This document shows, in pieces, positions 23,929 to 32,495 of a stretch of DNA of 64,000 nt. The notes under the pieces are model-generated. The model was given only the letters and a program-made list of their open reading frames with translations. It was not told where the DNA came from and ran no database searches. The translations under genes were made by a program, and so were the position numbers. This DNA is from Streptomyces sp. NBC_00154 (GTDB lineage: Bacteria > Actinomycetota > Actinomycetes > Streptomycetales > Streptomycetaceae): NCBI RefSeq assembly GCF_026342835.1, contig NZ_JAPEMI010000002.1, positions 372,001 through 436,000 on the forward strand. Direction: 5' to 3'. Position 1 is the stretch's first letter. Each line of letters begins with the position of its first letter.

Positions 23929-26103
23929 ATGACGCGCCCAGCCGACGTCGCACCCGGTGCCGAGCAGGAGCGAGATGCCCCCTCGCACGGCATCCGCGGT
24001 CTGCCGGCTCCTGCGGTAGCGGTGATCGACGGCGACGGTACGGTCCTGGCGTGGGCCGACGGGGCGCGACAGCTTCTCGGCCACCGGGCCGAGGACGTCG
24101 TCGGGCGGCCTGCGGCGCGCCTTCTGGCAAGCCGGCAGGAAGGTGCGGAAGAAGGCGAAGGCGGATCCTGTCTGCCGCCCCGGGCGCATGACCCCGCGTG
24201 GAGGGAGCGGACGGGCGAACACGAGCACAGGCCCCGCGCGGTGGTGGACGTCCGGAATCGCGATGGCCGCATTCTGCGGGTGCAGCTGGAGATCAGTGCA
24301 CTGACCGGCGCCGACGGTGAGAGATGCTGGCTCCTGGCGGCGACGGACATGCCGGACGGCGACGCGCGGCGGAAGGCGGGCGAGCCCGTCGTACGGGCGC
24401 TGCTCGACCGCACGGCGCTCCTGGTTGCCGTCTGGGACACACGGCTGCGTTGCGTCTGGCTGAACCAGGCGACCAGACGGACGGTGGGCCTGCCCCCGGA
24501 CGGTCGCCCGGGACACTTGATGCGAGCGCTGCGGGGCTTCGACCTCGCCGCGGTCGAGCCGGTGATGAGGGGGGTCCTGGATTCCGGTGAACCGGTCTCC
24601 GGCTACGAGGCGCGCTGGGTCTCCCCGGGCGGGGGCTGGGGAGCCGACCGGGAAGTCGTCTTCTCGACCACCCTCATCCGCCTCGAGCGCGCGGACGGTA
24701 CACCGCTCGGGCTGTGCACGATCTCGACGGACATCACCCACAGGTGGACGCGCGAGCGCATGGCGCTGTTGAGCAGGGCCACGAGGTGCGTCGGCACGAC
24801 ACTGGATGTGATGACGACCGCCCAGGAGCTCACGGACCTGGCCGTCCCGTCGCTCGCCGACTACGCGACGGTCGACCTGGCCGAGTCGGTGCCCCTCGGC
24901 GGCGAGCCGCTGGCGCGGATGCGGCCCGGGGACTCAGGCATCCCCGTGTTCCGCCGCGGGGGACTCGCCTCCATCCACGACGGTGCGCCGGAGTCCGCCT
25001 TCGCCCGGGGCGAGCCGGTGTACGTGCCCCCGGAGTCCCCTTTCCTGTACGTGCTCCACCACCGCGAGTCGCATCTGGAGCCCGTGATGAACACCGCGTC
25101 CGGCAGCTGGCTCGCCGGGGATCCCAAGCGTGCACGGATCATCCGTGAGACCGGCATGCACTCCGTCATGATGGTCCCCCTCATGGCGCGCGGCACCATC
25201 CTCGGCATCGCCGTGTTCGTCCGCACCGAGAACGTCGCTCCGTATTCGCGGGACGATCTGCTCCTGGCCGAGGAACTCGCCGTCCACGCGGCCCTGAGTC
25301 TGGACAACGCCCGCCGGTACACCCGCGAGCGCGCCGCCGCCCTCGCGCTCCAGCAGAGCCTGCTGCCCGGCGCGTTGTCCGGCGGCAACGCGGTGGAACT
25401 GGGTTGGCGTTACCTGCCGTCGGACCGCCACGAGGGCGTCGGAGGGGACTGGCTCGACGCCATCCACCTGCCGGGCGGGCGGATCGCCCTGGTCGTCGGG
25501 GACGTCATCGGGCACGGCATCAATGCGGCCGCCACCATGGGCCGTCTGCGTACGGCGGTGCTCACGCTGGCCGCCTTGGACCAGCCGCCGGCCGAGCTGC
25601 TCGCCCACCTCGACGAGGTGGCCACCCATCTGACGGAGGAGGCTGCCCGGGCCGGCGATCCCGCCCCGCCGATCGTAGGGGCCACCTGCATCTACGCCGT
25701 GTACGACCCGGCCACCCGCGTGTGCTCCTTTGCCCGTGCCGGACACCCGCCACCGCTGCTGGTTACCCCGGACGGCCAGGTCATCACGCCCGACACCCCG
25801 CCAGGCACGCTGATCGGAATCGGCCTCGGCTCGTTCGAGTCGGTGGAGGTGGAGCTGCCGGAGGGCAGCCTGATCGTCCTGTTCACGGACGGGCTCATCG
25901 AGACGCGGAACACCGACATCGACGCCGGACTCGACCGGCTGGTCACCGCGTTGGGCCGAGCACCATCGGAGCTGGACGACCTCTGCTCCCAGGTGATCAC
26001 GGAGATGGCGACGACATCGAAGCCGGAGGACGACATCGCGCTGCTGGTCGCCCGCACCCGCGTTGTCGGCGCCACCACGTTGTCGTCACAGCGCGTCGCT
26101 TGA
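23929..26103 (+). CDS. PAS/GAF-containing SpoIIE-type PP2C phosphatase
   Basis: A 724-aa soluble signalling protein. A PAS-like domain opens it (GLPAPAVAVIDGDGTVLAWADGARQLLGHRAEDVVGRP, ~24-150). A second PAS domain follows (~158-275, with the junction GLCTISTDITHRWTRER) and then a GAF domain (~285-460, MHSVMMVPLMARGTILGIAVF). The SpoIIE catalytic domain is last (~475-715): VGGDWLDAIHLPGGRIALVVGDVIGHGINAAATMGRLR carries the metal-binding aspartates and FTDGLIETRNTDID the later ones. Such phosphatases dephosphorylate anti-sigma antagonists. The C-terminal HATPase of many homologues is absent. An ATP/ligand signal is likely sensed by PAS/GAF. Confidence 0.92.
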   Translation: MTRPADVAPGAEQERDAPSHGIRGLPAPAVAVIDGDGTVLAWADGARQLLGHRAEDVVGRPAARLLASRQEGAEEGEGGSCLPPRAHDPAWRERTGEHEHRPRAVVDVRNRDGRILRVQLEISALTGADGERCWLLAATDMPDGDARRKAGEPVVRALLDRTALLVAVWDTRLRCVWLNQATRRTVGLPPDGRPGHLMRALRGFDLAAVEPVMRGVLDSGEPVSGYEARWVSPGGGWGADREVVFSTTLIRLERADGTPLGLCTISTDITHRWTRERMALLSRATRCVGTTLDVMTTAQELTDLAVPSLADYATVDLAESVPLGGEPLARMRPGDSGIPVFRRGGLASIHDGAPESAFARGEPVYVPPESPFLYVLHHRESHLEPVMNTASGSWLAGDPKRARIIRETGMHSVMMVPLMARGTILGIAVFVRTENVAPYSRDDLLLAEELAVHAALSLDNARRYTRERAAALALQQSLLPGALSGGNAVELGWRYLPSDRHEGVGGDWLDAIHLPGGRIALVVGDVIGHGINAAATMGRLRTAVLTLAALDQPPAELLAHLDEVATHLTEEAARAGDPAPPIVGATCIYAVYDPATRVCSFARAGHPPPLLVTPDGQVITPDTPPGTLIGIGLGSFESVEVELPEGSLIVLFTDGLIETRNTDIDAGLDRLVTALGRAPSELDDLCSQVITEMATTSKPEDDIALLVARTRVVGATTLSSQRVA

Positions 26104-26460
26104 CCAGGATGACGCCGGTGACAGTGAGGATGCCAGGACGGAAATTGCCGCTGCGGAGGTCCATTCGGTGGCCTGTGGAGCAGGGGCGCCGGTGCGATGC
26201 GGTGCGGATCGTGTCCACAGTTCCGGTTCCCCGACACGGGCCGAGGATCCCCAAATGCCTTAGAGTGGTGACATATCGCATGATGTGCAGTGGTATCGCC
26301 CGACCGAGTCGGACCGGCAGAGGCGCCACGCCATGAGGGCCGGGCCGACGGGCGAGTTCCGACGGCTGCACGGCGAACCGCCAGTCCGCGTGATGACCTG
26401 AATAACCGCTGATCGTGCCGAGGGTGTCCCTGCCGCCGCAGATCTACGAGAGGTGGTGCC
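26104..26460. other. Promoter region of the nitrile hydratase operon
   Basis: No coding sequence is recognised. The AT-rich GACATATCGCATGATGTG (about 26269-26286) has imperfect dyad symmetry and could be a promoter/operator. GAGAGGTGGTGCC provides the ribosome site for the beta subunit. No cobalamin-type riboswitch structure was recognised. Confidence 0.35.
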
Positions 26461-27126
26461 ATGGACGGGATCGCCGATATGGGGGGAACCGAGGGCTGGG
26501 GTCCCACTCATCCGCCGCGCGCCGAAGAGCCGGTCTTCCCGGAACCCTGGCAGGGCCGAGCGCTTGCGTTGACGGTGCTCTCGATCCAGCTGGCGGGCCT
26601 GAACGTGGACGCGTTCCGGCATGCGATGGAGCGCTTGGACCGAACTGCCTACCTGGCCGACGGCTACTTCGGCCGCTGGCTCAACACCGCCGAACTCATG
26701 CTCACCGAGAGCGCCGTCCTGGCGCCGAGCGCGATCCATGCGCGCGCCCGCAACCTGCGCGGCGAACAGGTCGAGGAACCGCCGATCCCCGAACCCGCCA
26801 AGCCCGGCTACGCGCCGACCGCCGAGGGCTCGCTGCGCACCGTGGACGTGGCGCCGGCGTTCGCAGTGGGCGAGAGGGTGTGTGCCAAGAACATGTCGCC
26901 GACCGGACACACCAGGCTGCCGGGCTATGTGCGCGGACACGCCGGAGTCGTGGCGCTCATCCAGCCGGCTTCTGTCCTGCCCGATACGAACGCGCACTTC
27001 CAGGGCGAGAACCCGCAGTACGTGTACTCGGTGCGATTCGACTCGCGCGAGCTGTGGGGTACCGACGCCGAACCGTTCGCACTCACCATCGAGATGTTCG
27101 AGAGCTATCTGGAGAAGACCGCATGA
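26461..27126 (+). CDS. nthB: Nitrile hydratase beta subunit
   Basis: A 221-aa protein with the beta-subunit layout. The start MDGIADMGGTEGWGP (family: NGIHDxGGxxGFGPV) is followed by the helical EEPVFPEPWQGRALALTVL segment. The SH3-like C-terminal domain reads FAVGERVCAKNMSPTGHTRLPGYVRGHAGVV and YVYSVRFDSRELWG. With the alpha subunit it hydrates nitriles to amides in the cytoplasm. The order beta, alpha, accessory matches cobalt-type operons such as those of Rhodococcus J1. Its stop overlaps the alpha start by 4 nt (ATGA), indicating coupled translation. AGGTGG precedes the ATG. Confidence 0.93.
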   Translation: MDGIADMGGTEGWGPTHPPRAEEPVFPEPWQGRALALTVLSIQLAGLNVDAFRHAMERLDRTAYLADGYFGRWLNTAELMLTESAVLAPSAIHARARNLRGEQVEEPPIPEPAKPGYAPTAEGSLRTVDVAPAFAVGERVCAKNMSPTGHTRLPGYVRGHAGVVALIQPASVLPDTNAHFQGENPQYVYSVRFDSRELWGTDAEPFALTIEMFESYLEKTA

Positions 27127-27719
27127 CCACCGGCGAATCCGCTGAACGCATTCCCGCACCACTGCGTACCGAGGCTCTCGAGCAGCTGCTGACCGAGCGG
27201 GGCCTGGTCGACCCGAACACGCTGGACGCGATCATCACCAACTATGAGACCAACGTGGGCCCCCTCAACGGAGCCAAAGTGGTTGCCAAGGCATGGACCG
27301 ACCCCGAGTATCGGCGGTGGCTGCTCGACGACGGCACCGCCGCCATCAAAGAGTTGGGTTTCATCGGGGTGCAGACGGAGCACGTCGTTGTCGTCGAGAA
27401 CTCCGCGACCAGTCACAACGTGGTGGTCTGCACGCTGTGCTCGTGCTACCCGTGGCAGCTGCTCGGCCTGCCGCCGAGCTGGTACAAGGACCCGGCGTAC
27501 CGTGCGCGGGTGGTCAAGGAGCCGCGCAAAGTGCTTTCCGAGATGGGGCTCGAACTCGCCGACGACGTGCAGATCACCGTGCACGACTCCAGCAGCGAGG
27601 TGCGCTGGCTGGTACTGCCCGAGCGGCCGGCCGGCACCGAGGGCCTGTCCGAGGAACAGCTCGTGCCGCTGATCACCCGTGAGGCGATGGTCGGCGTCGC
27701 CAGGATCGAGGCGCCGTGA
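27123..27719 (+). CDS. nthA: Nitrile hydratase alpha subunit (cobalt-type)
   Basis: A 198-aa metal-binding subunit. The claw setting motif reads VCTLCSC at residues 102-108 (Cys103, Cys106, Ser107, Cys108), followed by YPWQLLGLPPSWYKDPAYR. Threonine at position 104 marks the cobalt type; iron enzymes usually have serine there. In the active enzyme two of the cysteines are oxidised to sulfinic and sulfenic acids. AAIKELGFIG and the C-terminal VRWLVLPERPAGTEGLSEEQL are standard. It overlaps both neighbours by 4 nt. No amidase is adjacent, so the amide product must be handled elsewhere. Confidence 0.95.
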   Translation: MTTGESAERIPAPLRTEALEQLLTERGLVDPNTLDAIITNYETNVGPLNGAKVVAKAWTDPEYRRWLLDDGTAAIKELGFIGVQTEHVVVVENSATSHNVVVCTLCSCYPWQLLGLPPSWYKDPAYRARVVKEPRKVLSEMGLELADDVQITVHDSSSEVRWLVLPERPAGTEGLSEEQLVPLITREAMVGVARIEAP

Positions 27720-28060
27720 CCGCCCCGCTGGACATCGAGGGACCGGCTGCGCCACCGCGCGCCAACGGCGAGCTGGTGTTCGCCGAGCCGTGGGAGAGCC
27801 GTGCCTTCGGCATGGCCGTCACCCTGTATGAGGCAGGCGTGTTCACCTGGCCACAGTTCCAGGCGGCGCTGATCGCCCGGATCGCGCGCTGGGAAGCGGC
27901 ACCGACCGAGGATGCGCACTGGAACTACTACCAGCACTGGCTGGGCGCACTGGAAGACGTGCTCGCCGGGGGCGGCGCCGTGGCGGCCGACGAGGTGACC
28001 ACCCGCGCCCGGACACTGGCCCAGCGCCCCACCGGCTACGACCACGACCACCAGCACTGA
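27716..28060 (+). CDS. Nitrile hydratase accessory/activator protein
   Basis: A 114-aa protein homologous to the N-terminal part of the beta subunit: GELVFAEPWESRAFGMAVTLYEAGVFTWPQFQAALIARI, then YYQHWLGALEDVLAGG. It corresponds to the activators (P14K, NhlE/NhhG type) that deliver cobalt to the alpha subunit by subunit swapping. The C-terminus YDHDHQH is rich in histidine/aspartate and could bind metal. It starts with GTG, overlapping the alpha stop by 4 nt. Confidence 0.88.
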   Translation: MTAPLDIEGPAAPPRANGELVFAEPWESRAFGMAVTLYEAGVFTWPQFQAALIARIARWEAAPTEDAHWNYYQHWLGALEDVLAGGGAVAADEVTTRARTLAQRPTGYDHDHQH

Positions 28061-28561
28061 CTCGCAACCACCATGAGGCGGCCCGTGGCTGGTCGCCGGC
28101 ACCCACCACACCGGCCGCCTCATCAAGGCGCCCCGGCTCTCGAACCTGCTGCGGGTGCCGACCCCGGCCGAACGCGGACCGGGCCGGCGGTGGTGGCCCG
28201 GCATCCAGCGCCCGGCGCCGATCGACCCCGACTTCCCAAGCGCGGGCATCAGCCCCGGGTGGGCCCCCAGTTCGAGGTCCGGCGCGACGAAATCCCGCAC
28301 CAGGAGAAGTCGTGTGCCACGAGAGGCCGTCATCCACCGGAGTTACGCCGAATCGGTACCCGCGTCGGGATCGCAGCCCTCATCACGTCCTGTCGTCGAG
28401 ATCCAGGACGTGAGGGTGCATTACGCTCTGGCTCTCCTGCGATGGCCGGGGAACCCATTCGGCCGCACCGTGAAGCGCCTGCGGAGGACGGCAACGCCGT
28501 ATTCCGCCGAAAGCGTCGGCGCCTGTTGGTTCAAGACCAGCGAACCCGAAGGGAAACTCCG
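28061..28561. other. 500-bp gap; unrecognised reading frame, probably decayed
   Basis: The first ~200 bp contain a protein-like stretch without a start (WLVAGTHHTGRLIKAPRL, then SNLLRVPTPAERGPG). It directly follows the nitrile hydratase operon and could be the remains of an associated gene, but I cannot place it in a family. The last part holds the ThDP-enzyme leader, with GAAGGGA before ATG 28562. Confidence 0.35.
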
Positions 28562-30211
28562 ATGAAGGCATTCCAAGCCGTCGCGGACGCGATCGCCGCC
28601 GAAGGGCTCGACCACTTGTTCGCCGTAATGGGGGACGCGAACCAGGACCTGATCGTGGACATGGGCGAACGGCACGGTGCGACATTCATCCACGCCCACC
28701 ATGAATCCAGCGCTGTCGGTATGGCCGACGGCTACGCCCGGTTCAGCGGCAAGCCCGGCCTTGCGTCGGTAACCCAAGGCCCGGGCTACACCAATGCCAC
28801 GACCTCACTGGTGGCCGCACGGCTCCACCGCACACCCCTGATGCTGATCGCCGGACACGCCTCCCTCCGTGACCCGTACAACCCGCAGGGAATGGTGGAC
28901 CAGCAGGCACTCGCCAGACTCACCACCGAGGCCACCGTCCGACTGGAATCGGTGCACAACGTGGACTACTGCCTCGGGGAGGCATTCCGTCAGATCAAGG
29001 TGCGGAAAGGGCCCTTCATTCTGAATCTTCCCCAAGACATCCAGCAGACGGAGATTCCTGATCCCGGCTGGGTCTACCGGCCGATGTACGCGCCCAACAC
29101 CCTCCAGCCGCCGCGTACACATGATGTCCAGGAAGCGGTCAAGCTGCTCGCGTCAGCCCGGCGCCCGACGATTCTCTGCGGACTCGGGGCGAAGAACTCC
29201 GGAGCGGAGTCCGAGGTGCGCAGACTGGCCGAGCGTCTTGGCGCACCGGTCGGAGTATCCATTCTCGCCGCCGGATTCTGCGCGGATTATCCGCTGTATC
29301 TGGGAGTCAGCGGCGGGCTGGGTTCCCATCTGACGGTGGAAACACTCGCCGAGAGTGATGTGATGGTGGTCGTCGGCGCCAGCCTGAACGAATGGACAAC
29401 CGACTTCGGCAGAATCCTGGCGAACGGGAAGAAGATCATCCAGATCGACGACCGACCGGACGCTTTCGGCTGGTTCGCCCGTGTGGCCGTCGGTATGACG
29501 GCCGACGCCGGAACAGCCGTGGCGGCCCTGGCGGACCGGCTCGCCGAGACGGTGGACGCACGCCGGCCCGACCCCGGGCTCGTACAGAAGCTCCAGGACG
29601 GCCGGAAGCCGATGACCGTTCAGTACAGCGACGGAGACGCGACGGATCCGCGCAGGGCGGTACGGCACCTCGAGGACGCACTGCCGAAGGACGACCGCAT
29701 CCTGGTGCTCGACGGCGGTCACGCGGCCATGGTCTGCGTGAAGATCCTCACCGTGCCGCGCGCGGAAAACTGGGCGGTCGGCTGGGACTTCGGCGCCATC
29801 GGCCAGGGCTTGGCCCTCGCGATCGGAGCCTGCTTCGCACGCCCGGGACAGCGCGTCACGCACACGACCGGGGACGCCTCGTTCATGATGAACGTCGCCG
29901 ATTTCCATACGGCGGTCCGCCACAGACTGCCGCTCACGGTGATTGTCTTCAACGACAACGCGGTGGGCCAGGAGAAGCACGATCTGGTCCACAAGAAGCT
30001 GAATGCGTCCTACGCCGACATGCCGGAGCCGGACTTCGCGAAACTGGCGGCAAGCTTCGGTGCCAAGGGCTTCACCGTACGCAAGCCCGACGACCTCGGC
30101 GAGATCGACAGAGCACTGGCCGTCGAGAACGGCCCGGTCCTGGTCGACGTACGGATCAACGGCGAGGTGGAACTGGCGGCAAGCTGGGAGATCGCCAAGC
30201 ACCTCAGCTGA
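28562..30211 (+). CDS. Thiamine-diphosphate-dependent enzyme (acetolactate synthase-like)
   Basis: A 549-aa ThDP enzyme with the three domains of the pyruvate decarboxylase/acetolactate synthase class. The N-terminal Pyr domain carries the catalytic glutamate in HAHHESSAVGMADGYARFSG (~48) and GPGYTNATTSLVAA. The central domain has ILCGLGAKNSG and VVVGASLNEWTTDFGRI. The PP domain reads WDFGAIGQGLALAIGACFA and GDASFMMNVADFHTA...VIVFNDN, the GDG-x25-NN-type ThDP/Mg motif. The substrate is not evident: housekeeping IlvB is longer and neighbours give no pathway. It could be a 2-keto-acid decarboxylase or carboligase. Confidence 0.88.
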   Translation: MKAFQAVADAIAAEGLDHLFAVMGDANQDLIVDMGERHGATFIHAHHESSAVGMADGYARFSGKPGLASVTQGPGYTNATTSLVAARLHRTPLMLIAGHASLRDPYNPQGMVDQQALARLTTEATVRLESVHNVDYCLGEAFRQIKVRKGPFILNLPQDIQQTEIPDPGWVYRPMYAPNTLQPPRTHDVQEAVKLLASARRPTILCGLGAKNSGAESEVRRLAERLGAPVGVSILAAGFCADYPLYLGVSGGLGSHLTVETLAESDVMVVVGASLNEWTTDFGRILANGKKIIQIDDRPDAFGWFARVAVGMTADAGTAVAALADRLAETVDARRPDPGLVQKLQDGRKPMTVQYSDGDATDPRRAVRHLEDALPKDDRILVLDGGHAAMVCVKILTVPRAENWAVGWDFGAIGQGLALAIGACFARPGQRVTHTTGDASFMMNVADFHTAVRHRLPLTVIVFNDNAVGQEKHDLVHKKLNASYADMPEPDFAKLAASFGAKGFTVRKPDDLGEIDRALAVENGPVLVDVRINGEVELAASWEIAKHLS

Positions 30212-30217
30212 GGGCCG

Positions 30218-30258
30218 TCCGGTCGACACCATGATGCAAGCGCCATGGTGAAGCCGGA
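30218..30258. terminator. Bidirectional hairpin between convergent genes
   Basis: TCCGG (30218-30222) pairs with CCGGA (30254-30258), and CACCATG pairs with CATGGTG inside. It sits 7 bp after the ThDP-enzyme stop and before the 3' end of the convergent secreted-protein gene. Confidence 0.55.
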
Positions 30259-30338
30259 CAGTGGTGAACCGGGGAGCCGTGTGCGCCCCATCCTGTCCGC
30301 GACGTGTGAACGGAGCCTGGGCCGGCCGTTCGGCTGCG

Positions 30339-31067
30339 TCATGCGAGGTAGGCCGATATTGCCAGCGTCTCCGAGAGGAGTCGCCACAGTGCCCAGGCAC
30401 CCACACGACTCGCCACATTGCACAGTGTCTTCTCGGTGCAGGCGGTCGGTTTCCTCTGCCAGGCACTCACGATCAGGTAGTGGAAGCCGAGGCTGCGGGT
30501 GAAGGTGAAGCGGATGTGCAGACCATCACCCAGAGCGTGGCCGGGCAGGGTCGCGATCTGAAGGTAGTTGTACTCGATGGCTTCCACCCGGACCGGGTTT
30601 CCGCCCAGCAGGTCGCACTCGTCCTTCGGATGGATCCGGGTGGGACATGCGCCGCGTACCGAGAACAGCCAGAAGTTTCCGGTGAGCTGCTTGCGCACAT
30701 CGTTAGGGCTGGTGAAGGGGTGGATCCCGAGGGAGTAGATGTACCGGTACAGCCAGTTCGAGTCGTGGCACGAAGCAGGATCCGCGTTGCACGCCTCGGA
30801 CGTGTGCATGGGACCGCCCGAGCTCGCGTCAGTCCGCTGGACAGGGGGAGCGGCCGGGCGTGCCCCGGCGTGCGCAGCCGACGGCAGCGTGGTGAGCATC
30901 AGCGCCGTACCGAGCAGGGCGACCAAGGCGGCACGACCCACTGTGCGAGTGAATGCCCGCACGGCGCGGGAGGAGAGCCTGTCGACTCGACCCGCCCGTG
31001 GGGGGAACGGGGCGGGCGTGTGGTGCTGACTGCGACCCGGCCTCCGCCAGTGGGACGGCACAGGCAT
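30339..31067 (-). CDS. Secreted protein of unknown family
   Basis: A 242-aa protein with a Sec-type signal: a basic region (RAFTRTVGR), hydrophobic AALVALLGTALMLTTLP, and cleavage after SAAHA. The mature part (~175 aa) contains five or six cysteines (EACNADPASCHDSNW, GACPTRIHPKDECDLLG, TACTEKTLCNVASR), suggesting disulfides, and aromatic stretches such as SNWLYRYIYSLGIHPF and YNYLQIATLPG. No family is recognised. ATG 31067 overlaps the TGA of the preceding 35-aa peptide (TGATG), supporting coupled translation from there. GTG 30962 would give a shorter, more typical signal peptide and remains possible. Confidence 0.65.
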   Translation of the reverse strand: MPVPSHWRRPGRSQHHTPAPFPPRAGRVDRLSSRAVRAFTRTVGRAALVALLGTALMLTTLPSAAHAGARPAAPPVQRTDASSGGPMHTSEACNADPASCHDSNWLYRYIYSLGIHPFTSPNDVRKQLTGNFWLFSVRGACPTRIHPKDECDLLGGNPVRVEAIEYNYLQIATLPGHALGDGLHIRFTFTRSLGFHYLIVSAWQRKPTACTEKTLCNVASRVGAWALWRLLSETLAISAYLA

Positions 31068-31174
31068 CAGAAGGGACGCAGCGCGATCGGGACGAGGCTC
31101 ACGCGGTTGACGGGCGCGTGAGTCTGGTCATTACCTCTGGCGCCGTTGTAACCGTTCACGACGAGAGCAGACAT
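31067..31174 (-). CDS. 35-aa small protein coupled to secreted-protein gene
   Basis: ATG at 31174 lies behind a strong ribosome site (GGGAGGTGCTG). The product starts MSALVVNGYNGARGND and ends NRVSLVPIALRPF. Its TGA overlaps the next ATG by one base (TGATG), so expression of the two is linked. It has no signal peptide and no cysteine, and no family is recognised. It could be a leader for coupling, a small partner of the secreted protein, or a peptide precursor. No modification-enzyme gene is adjacent to favour the last. Confidence 0.5.
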   Translation of the reverse strand: MSALVVNGYNGARGNDQTHAPVNRVSLVPIALRPF

Positions 31175-31444
31175 CAGCACCTCCCATGGCGCACTACGAG
31201 CCAAATGGACGGTATGCCCTCGTGGGGGGTTCGGCATCTCAGCGCCCGGGCGACCTCAATTTCTCGCGGCCATCCGTCGGCTGTCCGGCGCCGCCTTCTG
31301 CGGCGAGGCTCGTTCGGCCGCAGGGGTGAGGCCTCGCGGAGTAGGCCGTCATCCGAAAGCTGACTCAGCACCCGCCCGGCTCCCCCTCCCGATGCGCTCC
31401 GGGCCATGGGGAGGAGGAGACCCGTCCTTCTGCGGGGCGCCAGG
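31175..31444. other. Intergenic, no gene recognised
   Basis: It lies between the Tat protein gene and the 35-aa peptide on the minus strand. Open frames are arginine-rich shadows. It probably contains a promoter for the peptide/secreted-protein pair. Confidence 0.35.
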
Positions 31445-32125
31445 TCAGTCCGAGCGCTGCGTGCGGGCCAGGCGATCCGCGCGGCTCCGCCGGGACGGGG
31501 ACAGAACGTTCACTTCCGCGCCGGCGCCTTCACCGGGCGTCGCATCCCAGCCACGGAGCTTGTCAGCGACCTTCCGCACCCGCTCTTCGTTCGGGCCTGC
31601 GTCGATGTAGAACAGCGATTCGTTCACTGTGCTGTCGTCGCCGCCCCAGCGCACGACACCCTCGCAGTCGGCGAGGATGTCGCGGAGCACCAGTTCCTGC
31701 AAGGGGAAGAGTCCGCCCTTCGCGCCGGCGCCCGGTCTGATCTGCACCGCGGTGCCGGAGGCGAGGTTCGATTCCGGTAGATCCTTGTGGAGCTTGCCGA
31801 TGGCCCGCCAGCCGGCCAGATCGACCCGCTGGATCTGCTCGACTTCGTAGTGGAAGCGGCGGATCACGTGGACGAGAATCAGCTCCACGTCGCCGATCCG
31901 GACGTCGACCTTGAGCCCCGTACCTGCCACGGGGCGTGTCCACACGGTCGAGACGTGGTTCGCTTCCTTCTCGAGGGTCCACCCGTTCGCAGACGTCGGG
32001 AGCTTCTGCGAACTGCCCTTCGGTGCAGCCGATGCTGTGCCCGGAACGACGGAGCTCATGGCAGCCACGGCACCGATCACCGCGGCGCTCTTCACGACGG
32101 TCCGCCTCGTTATTTCGTTCTGCAC
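31445..32125 (-). CDS. Tat-exported M15-peptidase-like protein lacking zinc ligands
   Basis: A 226-aa protein with a twin-arginine signal (EITRRTVVKSAAVIGAVAAM, cleavage near ASAAP). The mature region ends in a fold resembling M15 D-Ala-D-Ala peptidases: LPESNLASGTAVQIRPG aligns with S-x-H-x-x-G-x-A-x-D, and CEGVVRWGGDDS...ESLFYID aligns with WGG...HF. The metal ligands appear replaced (His to Leu, Asp to Gln, His to Leu), so it is probably a binding pseudoenzyme for peptidoglycan stems. The family call rests on motif spacing, not alignment. It follows the small membrane-protein gene by 16 bp, in one probable operon with the DUF1906 gene. Confidence 0.6.
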   Translation of the reverse strand: MQNEITRRTVVKSAAVIGAVAAMSSVVPGTASAAPKGSSQKLPTSANGWTLEKEANHVSTVWTRPVAGTGLKVDVRIGDVELILVHVIRRFHYEVEQIQRVDLAGWRAIGKLHKDLPESNLASGTAVQIRPGAGAKGGLFPLQELVLRDILADCEGVVRWGGDDSTVNESLFYIDAGPNEERVRKVADKLRGWDATPGEGAGAEVNVLSPSRRSRADRLARTQRSD

Positions 32126-32141
32126 GTCTTCAATTCCTCTC

Positions 32142-32495
32142 TCAGAGAACGATCATGAGCGTGATCGACGGCACAAGAGTCATCAGGGCACTGATCGGCC
32201 AGTACAGGCGGGGGTCCAGGGCTGTCCTGTGTCGCAGAGGGCGGTTGGCCAGCCACCAGAGCAGAGCGAACAGTGCCACTACCGGTCCGCCGACCAGCAG
32301 CCATGGCAGCATGCCGTCGTTCTCCGTCGGTTCTCGCTGTGTCCAACCGACGGCCGCGAGCGGCCAGTTCACCGCGAAATACGACAGCAGCCACACCGGA
32401 ACGACGCCGGGAATTCCCAGTAGCAGGTTCACGCCCACGGCTGTCAGCAACCACTTCCGCATGCGCACAGTATTTATGCTCGTGATCAGGGTCAC
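32142..32495 (-). CDS. Small integral membrane protein
   Basis: About 117 aa with three predicted helices: WLLTAVGVNLLLGIPGVVPVWLLSYFAV (possibly two), MLPWLLVGGPVVALFALLWWLA and LYWPISALMTLVPSITLMIVL. No family is recognised. A GTG at 32495 overlaps the stop of the DUF1906 gene by 4 nt (GTGA), supporting coupled translation; ATG 32462 is an alternative. It lies between the DUF1906 gene and the Tat-exported gene, so it may anchor or export one of them; that is inference. Confidence 0.7.
   Translation of the reverse strand: MTLITSINTVRMRKWLLTAVGVNLLLGIPGVVPVWLLSYFAVNWPLAAVGWTQREPTENDGMLPWLLVGGPVVALFALLWWLANRPLRHRTALDPRLYWPISALMTLVPSITLMIVL

Noticed and set aside
31067..31174. RiPP precursor interpretation of the 35-aa peptide
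   Set aside because: No Cys/Ser/Thr-rich core and no lanthipeptide, lasso or radical-SAM enzyme gene nearby. Kept only as a small protein of unknown role.
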